Shown here piece after piece: positions 6,184-12,303 of a stretch of DNA of 12,303 bases. Numbering within the stretch: position 1 is the stretch's first letter; the number at the start of each line of letters is the position of its first letter. The position numbers and the translations under genes were made by a program. The stretch covers positions 1 through 12,303 of the forward strand of contig QMVO01000024.1 of assembly GCA_003661125.1 (NCBI GenBank), given 5' to 3'. Below the pieces are notes generated by a model. It did no database searches. It was not told where the DNA came from and worked only from the letters and a program-made list of their open reading frames with translations. The stretch comes from Methanosarcinales archaeon. GTDB taxonomy: Archaea; Halobacteriota; Syntropharchaeia; Alkanophagales; Methanospirareceae.

Positions 6184-6642
6184 TCATCCTTCCTTCCACG
6201 CCAACACTTGTTTCAGGTCAAGTAAGGTGATGACTCGATTCTCAACCTTGCCCACACCCTTCAGATACTCCTTAGATATATTTGTATTAACCACCTCAGG
6301 CGTTGCTTCAATATCAGATATACGAATCCGCGATACTCCTATGGCTGCATCAACAAGTATGCCAACAGGTGTATCCTCCATCTCTGCTACAATTATCCTT
6401 GAATCCGCATCAACCTCCTTAGGCTCAAAACCCAACCTTTTCCTGAGGTTTATGACTGTCGTCAAGCTACCTTTGAGATTTATTATACCTTCAACAAAAT
6501 CTGGTGAACGAGGAACCCTTGTAATTGTTGGTATCTTTACAATCTCCTTTATGTTCATCACATCCACGCCAAATTCCTTATCTCCGAGTCTGAAGATTAC
6601 ATAAGGTTCTGTCTTCACTATATCCGTTCTTTCCTCTGCCAT
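6184..6642 (-). CDS. cheW: CheW chemotaxis coupling protein
   Basis: Links receptor tips to the histidine kinase CheA in the signalling array. The 152 residues cover one CheW domain: YVIFRLGDKEFGVDVMNIKE at the start (14-33), the conserved VPRSPDFVEGIINLKG (43-58) followed by TTVINLRKRLG, and VGILVDAAIGV (92-102). The start has GGAGG seven bases upstream. It lies 18 bases after the MCP stop, so receptor and coupler are in one transcript. CheA itself is not in this window. Confidence 0.95.
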   Translation of the reverse strand: MAEERTDIVKTEPYVIFRLGDKEFGVDVMNIKEIVKIPTITRVPRSPDFVEGIINLKGSLTTVINLRKRLGFEPKEVDADSRIIVAEMEDTPVGILVDAAIGVSRIRISDIEATPEVVNTNISKEYLKGVGKVENRVITLLDLKQVLAWKEG

Positions 6643-6660
6643 GCCTTTACCTCCATTGCG

Positions 6661-8517
6661 TCAGCCACCAAGTTTGAACTTTGCAACGACATTCTGGAGT
6701 TCTGTGGCAATGTCCGCCAGTTCTTGACCTGAATTTGTAAGCTGTTTCATGGCAGAGGTTAGTTGCTGTGCAGATGCAGCAGATTCCTCAGAACTTGATG
6801 CTGTTTCCTCAGCAATCGCGGATATCATCTCCACTATCTTTACAACAGATTCAATATTTGTTTTCTGCTGCGCTGCTGCTTCTGAAATCGCCTGCGCTGC
6901 ATTCAATGTCTGCTTCATTGTGAATGTAATGTTATCAAAAGCCGGTGCGCATTTAGCTGTCGTTTTCATGCCTTCTGTTACAATTTCTATCATTGTTTTC
7001 ATCGCCTCCGACGCAGATGCTATTTCCTCTTGTATAGACACCACAAGTTCTGCAATCTCATCTGCGGATTTTTTGCTTTTCTCTGCAAGCCTGTGCACTT
7101 CTTCCGCAACCACCGCGAACCCCTTGCCTGCCTCACCAGCTCTCGCAGCCTCAATTGCTGCATTTGATGCAAGCAGGTTTGTCTGGGATGAGATTTCAGT
7201 AATAACACTCAGAGTCCTGGTAATTTCCTCAACCCTCTGCGTCAATGCCTCAACGGTTGTTGATGTCTTCTCCGTTACCTCTGATATTCTCTGCATGCTT
7301 TCAGCAACCTCACATGCTCTTTTAAGACCTGTCTGGGCGCTCTCATTCGCAGCAGATGCTGCTTTGTTCACCTCATCCGCCCTATCAGACGCCTCGGTAG
7401 CAGCCTTTGAAATCTGCTCAACAGACCTGAGTGCCGCCTCTATCTTCTGTGCCTGCTCCTGTGCACCCTTTGCGATCTGCTGCACTGATGCTGCTACCTG
7501 TATTGTGGATGCGCTCATCTCGGTACCCGAGGATGCAATATCATGAGCAGACGAGGCAACTCTATTGGCGGAATCCCTCACTTGAGTAACAAGAGCGTTA
7601 AGACTGTCAATCATGCTGTTGATAGTGTTCTTCAGGTCCAGTAGCTCCCCTTTTGCATCCACGATGATTTTTTGTGTGAGGTCACCATCGGCTAATGCGG
7701 CGGCTACCTTTGCAATATCTCTAACCTGATTTGCCACGTTTATAGACAGCATGTTCACATTGTCTGTCAGCTCCTTCCAGGCACCTGCAACACCCGGCAC
7801 CTCTATCTGCGCACCAAGATTCCCTTCCACTCCTACTTCCCTTGCTACCTTTGTCACTTCACCGCCAATTCGATTAAGCCTGTCAACCATGCTGTTGATG
7901 GTGTTTTTCAGCTCCAGTAGTTCCCCCTTTGTATCCACGGTGATTTTTTGTGTGAGGTCACCATAGGCTAATGCGGTGGCTACCTTCGCAATATCTCTAA
8001 CCTGGGCACTCAGGTTTGTTGACAGCATGTTCACATTATCTGTTAGCTCCTTCCAAACTCCCGTAACATCCGGAACTTCTCCCTGCGCACCAAGATTTCC
8101 TTCCTCCCCTACTTCCCTGGCTACCCTTGCTACTTCACCGCCAATTCGATTAAGACTATCAATCATCTTCGCAATCCGCCCACTTAACATAGCAGTCACC
8201 AGGGCAATAATCACAAACATGGAAGACCGCGCTAAATCATTAACAAACATAGTAGACCAAATCAAATCATTAATAGTCTCCGCTTCCATTCCAACAAAAA
8301 AGTGACTGAAAATTAGAAAGACCGCCAAAAATATCGCTACCCCTAAACCCTTTCTTTTCCACCACAACGAAGCCAGGATGATCGGAACGTAAAAGAAGTG
8401 TGTAAAAACTAGGCCACGATCAAGTTCAACATGAAAATAATAAGTGAGAAAGCAGCAAATACCTAAAAGGACAGTCATCACGATAATTTTGTATTTCCCT
8501 TTTTGTTCAACCATCAT
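6661..8517 (-). CDS. methyl-accepting chemotaxis receptor with tandem Nik1-type HAMP repeats
   Basis: A membrane-anchored chemoreceptor of 618 residues. The N-terminus has four predicted membrane helices (about 10-27, 37-52, 58-76, 98-112) with short loops and no room for a normal extracellular ligand domain. Two consecutive 92-residue repeats follow (118-209 and 210-301), each with NRIGGEV, VAREVG, WKELTDNVNMLS, VRDIAKV and GDLTQKI. These are HAMP units of the type repeated in Nik1/group III histidine kinases. A long coiled-coil signalling domain (about 305-612) contains the hairpin tip around 442-472 (EISSQTNLLASNAAIEAARA) that binds CheW and CheA. The first ATG has AAAGGAG six bases upstream. 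It is first in the operon with cheW, cheY, cheC-like and hnoX. The ligand is unknown; with no external sensor domain it may read membrane state or a cytosolic partner. The encoded H-NOX is a candidate partner, by inference only. Confidence 0.93.
   Translation of the reverse strand: MMVEQKGKYKIIVMTVLLGICCFLTYYFHVELDRGLVFTHFFYVPIILASLWWKRKGLGVAIFLAVFLIFSHFFVGMEAETINDLIWSTMFVNDLARSSMFVIIALVTAMLSGRIAKMIDSLNRIGGEVARVAREVGEEGNLGAQGEVPDVTGVWKELTDNVNMLSTNLSAQVRDIAKVATALAYGDLTQKITVDTKGELLELKNTINSMVDRLNRIGGEVTKVAREVGVEGNLGAQIEVPGVAGAWKELTDNVNMLSINVANQVRDIAKVAAALADGDLTQKIIVDAKGELLDLKNTINSMIDSLNALVTQVRDSANRVASSAHDIASSGTEMSASTIQVAASVQQIAKGAQEQAQKIEAALRSVEQISKAATEASDRADEVNKAASAANESAQTGLKRACEVAESMQRISEVTEKTSTTVEALTQRVEEITRTLSVITEISSQTNLLASNAAIEAARAGEAGKGFAVVAEEVHRLAEKSKKSADEIAELVVSIQEEIASASEAMKTMIEIVTEGMKTTAKCAPAFDNITFTMKQTLNAAQAISEAAAQQKTNIESVVKIVEMISAIAEETASSSEESAASAQQLTSAMKQLTNSGQELADIATELQNVVAKFKLGG
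7615..8166 (-). repeat. two tandem 276-bp repeats encoding HAMP units in the MCP
   Basis: Two in-frame copies of 276 bases lie directly head to tail (7891-8166 and 7615-7890), each coding 92 residues. They are clearly alike at DNA level, for example in the stretches for WKELTDNVNMLS and GDLTQKI. Both copies end with NTINSM-type helices, and the third start (MIDSLN) runs into the signalling domain. Confidence 0.85.
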
Positions 8518-8523
8518 ACCGTA

Positions 8524-8603
8524 CTCCTTTTATGTGCTAATAATTTATTTATATGACAAACGTGCTTAAATACCTTTTAGAAATAGAGAAAAATATTAAG
8601 GAG
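8524..8603. promoter_or_regulatory. divergent promoter region between the MCP operon and the mannosidase
   Basis: The genes diverge here. A near-symmetric TTAAATA-type element (about 8565-8573) can act as TATA box on both strands. On the plus strand it predicts a start near 8595, just before AAGGAG (8598-8603) and the ATG at 8607. On the minus strand it predicts a start near 8545, giving a leader that includes the AAAGGAG at 8524-8530. A second minus-strand TATA, TATAAATA (8546-8553), is also possible but would leave almost no leader. Confidence 0.4.
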
Positions 8604-8606
8604 AAC

Positions 8607-11213
8607 ATGACAAACGAAAATAAGGAAGGAGAAGAGAAGGATACAATTTATCTGGTTCCCCACACGCATTACGATGCCATCTGGGTCTTCACAAAGGAGG
8701 ACTATTTTTACATCAACATGGTGTTCATTTTGAAGGAGGTGGCAGAACTTGTTGAAAAGACTGATTACAAGTTCCTGATTGAGCAGACCTTTCTACTTGA
8801 GGAGATGGAGAAGAGGTATCCAGAAGTATTCTCAAAAATTGCGCAGAGCATAAAGGAAGGGGGAATAGAGATTGCAGATGGGGAATACCTGATGGCAGAT
8901 ACAATGCTCCCTGATGGAGAAACGCTGATAAGAGAAATCTTGTTTGGTAAGAAATACGTGAAAGAGAAGTTTGGGGTGGAGGTTCCGGTGATGTGGCAGG
9001 CGGACAGCTTTGGGTTGAATGCCCAGTTACCCCAGATTTACAAAAAATCGGGATACCGGTATGTCGCCTTCAGAAGAGGGGTAACGAAGGGAAAACCTTC
9101 GGAATTCCTCTGGGAAGGTTTGGATGGAACGAGGATTTTAGCCCACTGGATGCCTTTAGGGTACCGTGCGGGTTTGGATTTGACAAAGCTGGATGAAAAC
9201 TATGAAAAACTCAAAGCATTGGCGGCAACCTCTCATATCTTGATGCCTTCAGGGAGTGGGGTCACGATGCCCCAGCCGGAAACAATGGAGGTTGTGCAGG
9301 AGTGGAATGAAAAACGCGGAGCCAGAGTGGAGATGAGGATAGCAACGCCGAGGGAATTCTTCGAGGCACTGGAGAGAGAAATAGAAGAGAAGAAACTTAA
9401 GATGGAAGTACGTAAAGGAGAAATGTACTCAGGGAGGTATTCGGAGGTATTTCCAAGCTGTTGCTCGAGCAGGATGTGGCTAAAACAGGAGCTTTGTGAA
9501 TACGAGGGTTGGTTGATGTGCTGCGAGCGATGGAGTACGGTGAACTACCTCTTAAATAATCACCCCTACCCCTCTGAGGAGACAAGGAATTCATGGCGTA
9601 AAATTTTGTACTTAGCATTTCATGATGTGGCTCCTGGAACTGGAATGGATTCGGGTTACGAGGAGGTAAGACATTTTCGTGGCTTTTTTAATACAGAAAT
9701 GGCTGCTCGCTGTCTTCGCGTACTTAATCAAATAATAGAAGCAGAATCGGAAGAGGGGGGTGAATATGGGGATATAATAGTATTTAACCCACTGACGTGG
9801 GAAGTGAGGAACTGGGTAGAGATGGATTTGCATTTTGATCGGGGTAAAGTGGTAACGATAAAAGGAGTAAAGAGCGGAGAAGAGGAAATAGACGTGGAAA
9901 TATTAAAATTTGCGCGGTATGAGGATGACACGTTAAGATATGCTCGTATAGGATTTGTTCCAACAGTTCCTGCAATGGGATATAAGGTGTATAAAATCCT
10001 TGAGCGTGAGCCGAAACGGTTTCGTTATGACCCGAATTTTATCATGATTAGAGGGAACACCATAGAAAACAGGTTCTTTTGGGTCGATGTGGACCCTGGT
10101 ACAGGTTTGGTTGACGTGATTTGCGGCGAGCACGAGAGGCTTTGCACGGCAAATGAGCTTGTGCTGGAGGAAGAAACTGGCGACCTTTACTACCACCGAC
10201 AAGCAATGGATATCCCATTGAAAACAGAGAGGGGAGAAGGAGTGAAGTACGGTTCCTTCCGGGTAGAGAATTTCTATATAAATAAAAGTCCTTTGAGGCG
10301 TGTTATCAACGTCGAGACAAATTATTTTTCCCTTAGATGGCCTTACCGATTAACGGAGAAACTGGAGCCTCTTATATGGCGGCATAAATTCCTTGAATGT
10401 TCGAAGGAAATAATCGTTTATAAGGACATTCCGAGAATAGATTTCATCACCACCATCGTGGACAAGCATCCAAGAGCACGGCTCAGAGTCAGGTTCTCCA
10501 CCGGCATGAAATCCCTGGCTTATACCTGCGGGAGTCAATTTGGCATTGTTTCTCGACCGACCGACCAGTGGTACTACAAGCCAACAGAGAAATGGGTGGA
10601 AGAACCCGGAGGAATATTCCCCTCGTTAAAATGGGTTGATTATTCTGATGGAAAAAAGGGTTTGACCGTAATGCACAGGGGGATACCAGAGAATGAAGTA
10701 AGAGATGGGGACATCTATCTAACACTGCTAAGAAGCGTTTTAATGCTGTCTTCAGATGGCAGGACAGGTCCTGCAATACCGGTTCCGGATGCACAGGAGT
10801 TGAGAAAATACGTATTCAGATATTCTATTTATCCGCATAAAGGGGATTGGCGTGAAGCTTCGTCCTACAAATATGCTCTTGAATTCAACTATCATCTGGA
10901 TGCAGTGCAGTTGCGAGGAGAGAAAAAACTTCCTCTAAAACGGTCTTTTTTGAAAATAGAGCCCGAAAATGTCATTTTATCTGCGCTGAAAAAAGCGGAA
11001 GAGGGGAATGAACTGATCTTGCGATTTTACGAAACGAATGGGGAAGAAACAGACGCTAAAATAGCACTGTTCAAGGCGCCAAAAGTGGTCAGAGCCGTGA
11101 ACTTCCTGGAGGAAGAGGACGAGGAAGTGAAAAAGGAGTTGAAAATAGAGGGTGCAAGAATAGAGTTGACGATGAATCCTTTTGAGATAGTTACTTTGAA
11201 GGTGGAATTTTAA
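8607..11213 (+). CDS. glycoside hydrolase family 38 alpha-mannosidase
   Basis: Predicted cytosolic retaining alpha-mannosidase that removes mannose from glycans; no signal peptide is seen. Its 868 residues are normal for the family. With this start the metal-binding HTHYD is at 19-23. Asp133 in WQADSFGLNAQLPQ is the expected nucleophile and metal ligand. FLWEGLDGTRILAHW (168-182), the region around CCSSRMWLKQELCEYEGWL, and AFHDVAPGTG also match GH38, followed by the beta-rich C-terminal domains. Many family members have HTHWDREW where this has HTHYDAIW. I chose the ATG with AAGGAG three bases upstream. An in-frame ATG at 8553 would add 18 Lys/Glu-rich residues but has no SD, and the best TATA-like element falls inside that extension. 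trpA follows 15 bases after the stop, probably in the same transcript. The substrate could be N-glycan, mannosylglycerate or a storage glycan; the sequence does not say. Confidence 0.88.
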   Translation: MTNENKEGEEKDTIYLVPHTHYDAIWVFTKEDYFYINMVFILKEVAELVEKTDYKFLIEQTFLLEEMEKRYPEVFSKIAQSIKEGGIEIADGEYLMADTMLPDGETLIREILFGKKYVKEKFGVEVPVMWQADSFGLNAQLPQIYKKSGYRYVAFRRGVTKGKPSEFLWEGLDGTRILAHWMPLGYRAGLDLTKLDENYEKLKALAATSHILMPSGSGVTMPQPETMEVVQEWNEKRGARVEMRIATPREFFEALEREIEEKKLKMEVRKGEMYSGRYSEVFPSCCSSRMWLKQELCEYEGWLMCCERWSTVNYLLNNHPYPSEETRNSWRKILYLAFHDVAPGTGMDSGYEEVRHFRGFFNTEMAARCLRVLNQIIEAESEEGGEYGDIIVFNPLTWEVRNWVEMDLHFDRGKVVTIKGVKSGEEEIDVEILKFARYEDDTLRYARIGFVPTVPAMGYKVYKILEREPKRFRYDPNFIMIRGNTIENRFFWVDVDPGTGLVDVICGEHERLCTANELVLEEETGDLYYHRQAMDIPLKTERGEGVKYGSFRVENFYINKSPLRRVINVETNYFSLRWPYRLTEKLEPLIWRHKFLECSKEIIVYKDIPRIDFITTIVDKHPRARLRVRFSTGMKSLAYTCGSQFGIVSRPTDQWYYKPTEKWVEEPGGIFPSLKWVDYSDGKKGLTVMHRGIPENEVRDGDIYLTLLRSVLMLSSDGRTGPAIPVPDAQELRKYVFRYSIYPHKGDWREASSYKYALEFNYHLDAVQLRGEKKLPLKRSFLKIEPENVILSALKKAEEGNELILRFYETNGEETDAKIALFKAPKVVRAVNFLEEEDEEVKKELKIEGARIELTMNPFEIVTLKVEF

Positions 11214-11228
11214 AATTTTGGCAGCAAA

Positions 11229-12041
11229 ATGCGCTTAGAAGAGAAGTTCAAAGCACTAAAAAAGAAGAAAGAGAACGCATTGATAGGTTTCGTGACTGCG
11301 GGGTATCCCACGGCTGAAGATACCAAAGAGATAGCAGACGCCTTAATAAAAGGGGGAGTAGACATTTTAGAGCTTGGTTTGCCCTTCTCCGACCCCATCG
11401 CCGATGGCGTTACGATACAACGCGCAAGTGAAAACAGTTTGAGAGCGGGAATGAATCCGGATTTATATTTTGAAGTAGCTGCGGGAATAAAAGGAGTGGA
11501 AAAGGTTTGCCTTACTTACTACAATCTGGTGTTACAAAGAGGGCTGGCAGAATTCGTGCAGGATTGTGAGTCAGCGGGGATAGTGGGATTAGTAGTGCCA
11601 GATTTACCGGTAGAGGAGGCAAAACCGCTGCTAAGATTATGCGAGGTACATGAAACCGATTTGATCTTTCTCGTTGCACCTACGACAACAGAGAAAAGAA
11701 TGGCGAAGATTTTGAATGCTGCGTCGGGTTTTATCTATGTTGTATCACTGCTTGGCGTAACGGGAGCGAGGGAGAAGCTTTCTGATTCGATAAGCCCTCA
11801 TATCGGAAGGATAAGGGAAATGGAATCATCAATGGATAAAACCATACCCCTGGCGGTGGGGTTCGGCATTTCAAAACCAGAGCATGTAAAAGCGGTTTGC
11901 GAGGTCGCAGACGGTGCAATCGTGGGTAGCGCGTTCATAAGAATAATAGAGGAAGAATTGGTGTCTGACAGGAGCAAGGACATGTTTCGAAAGCTAAAAG
12001 AGTTTGCGCGTAGTTTAAAAGCCGGAACTAAAGTCGTTTGA
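11229..12041 (+). CDS. trpA: tryptophan synthase alpha chain
   Basis: Cleaves indole-3-glycerol phosphate to indole and glyceraldehyde 3-phosphate, passing indole to TrpB. The 270-residue TIM barrel has the usual length and motifs: GFVTAGYPT (20-28), catalytic Glu48 and Asp59 in LELGLPFSDPIADGVTIQRA, DLPVEEA, APTTTEKR, the active-site loop SLLGVTGAR, and phosphate-binding VGFGIS and GAIVGSAF. It lies 15 bases after the mannosidase with only a weak SD and no visible promoter of its own. Its partner trpB, which usually directly precedes it, is absent here, and trpEG are 7 kb away on the other strand. Confidence 0.95.
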   Translation: MRLEEKFKALKKKKENALIGFVTAGYPTAEDTKEIADALIKGGVDILELGLPFSDPIADGVTIQRASENSLRAGMNPDLYFEVAAGIKGVEKVCLTYYNLVLQRGLAEFVQDCESAGIVGLVVPDLPVEEAKPLLRLCEVHETDLIFLVAPTTTEKRMAKILNAASGFIYVVSLLGVTGAREKLSDSISPHIGRIREMESSMDKTIPLAVGFGISKPEHVKAVCEVADGAIVGSAFIRIIEEELVSDRSKDMFRKLKEFARSLKAGTKVV

Positions 12042-12053
12042 GGGCAGCAACGC

Positions 12054-12085
12054 AAAAAAGTTTTTATCATAAAAAATAAAAAATG
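12054..12085 (+). promoter_or_regulatory. trpA end region and tRNA promoter
   Basis: After the trpA stop there is an A-tract, GTTTTTATC (12060-12068) and a very AT-rich stretch with ATAAAAAATA. The T5 run could end trpA transcription, and the AT-rich block 25-40 bases before the tRNA is at the right distance for its TATA box. Neither element is a strong match. Confidence 0.35.
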
Positions 12086-12105
12086 TATAAGGAGAGAGAA
12101 TAGCT

Positions 12106-12178
12106 AGCCCGGTAGTGTAGAGGTCAATCATCCGAGGCTCTGGACCTCGTGACGTCGGTTCGAATCCGTCCCGGGCTA
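12106..12178 (+). tRNA. tRNA-Gln (anticodon CTG)
   Basis: A 73-base cloverleaf without intron. The acceptor AGCCCGG pairs perfectly with CCGGGCT, with discriminator A and no encoded CCA. The anticodon stem CGAGG/CCTCG is perfect, and its loop CTCTGGA gives anticodon CTG (12140-12142), which reads CAG. The T-loop is TTCGAAT. Oddities are a D-stem of only three pairs (one of them G-T) and a T-T mismatch in the second T-stem pair. The strong acceptor and anticodon stems suggest a working tRNA. Confidence 0.93.
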
Positions 12179-12234
12179 TTAATTACATATTTGAATTTGA
12201 ATCCGAAAACGAGACTACAATTATTAGCGAGATA

Positions 12235-12303
12235 ATGGCAATAAGAGGCTATGACGGTATGGCTCTGTGGATAAGAGACAGTGATGGCATAGTACCCCGG
12301 ACG
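12235..12303 (+). CDS. possible start of a gene running off the right edge
   Basis: From the ATG at 12235 a frame stays open for 23 codons to the edge (MAIRGYDGMALWIRDSDGIV, then PRT). The same frame is also open upstream to the tRNA (about 19 codons, including YIFEFESENETT) but has no ATG, GTG or TTG there. There is no clear SD. I do not recognise it. It may be a true gene start, or a gene remnant cut off at the tRNA. Confidence 0.3.
   Translation, partial: MAIRGYDGMALWIRDSDGIVPRT

Noticed and set aside
6749..7546. Plus-strand 265-codon open frame rich in Ala, Ser and Cys
   Set aside because: It is the antisense shadow of the MCP coiled-coil region. Low-complexity heptad coding leaves the opposite strand open, and the composition fits no protein family.

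Overview
The window reads as archaeal chromosome. Gene starts carry archaeal TATA-type promoters, the Shine-Dalgarno (SD) sequences match the archaeal 16S tail (GGAGG, AGGTGATC), and the gene families are typical of methanogen-related Euryarchaeota: a NosD-like surface beta-helix protein, archaeal-style CheC/CheY/CheW/MCP, and TrpE/TrpG beside a TRP-box-like palindrome. My inference is an anaerobic member of the Methanosarcinales/ANME-1/Syntrophoarchaeum neighbourhood. No marker gene proves this.

Layout from left to right. (1) 1-1731, minus strand: a secreted NosD-like beta-helix protein with its own promoter. Its C-terminus is cut off abruptly near base 109. (2) 1746-4300, minus: a tight operon trpE-trpG-small two-helix membrane protein, behind a strong TATA box that abuts the palindrome AATGTACATT. 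(3) 4359-8530, minus: a chemosensory operon transcribed in the order MCP, cheW, cheY, cheC/cheX-like, a 50-codon remnant of cheB, then a stand-alone H-NOX haem nitric-oxide-sensor protein. (4) 8607-12041, plus: a family-38 alpha-mannosidase followed 15 nt later by trpA. (5) 12106-12178, plus: tRNA-Gln(CTG), then about 125 nt with only a possible partial reading frame.

The most interesting part is region 3. H-NOX proteins are well known in bacteria, where they are fused to or encoded beside MCPs, histidine kinases and cyclic-di-GMP enzymes. Here one sits at the end of an archaeal che operon, exactly where the body of cheB should be. Its haem-ligand His and YxSxR motif are intact, but the distal Tyr used for O2 binding is absent, so it looks like an NO-type sensor. 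The receptor in the same operon has four membrane helices, no obvious external ligand domain, and two exact 92-residue HAMP repeats of the kind known from Nik1-type kinases. A plausible reading is a system in which the cytosolic H-NOX supplies the sensory input to the MCP/CheW/CheY pathway. cheA and cheR are not in the window and cheB is broken, so the output and the adaptation scheme must lie elsewhere or be altered.

Tryptophan synthesis is split: trpEG on one strand and trpA on the other, 7 kb apart, with the chemosensory operon and the mannosidase between them. trpB, C, D and F are not in the window.
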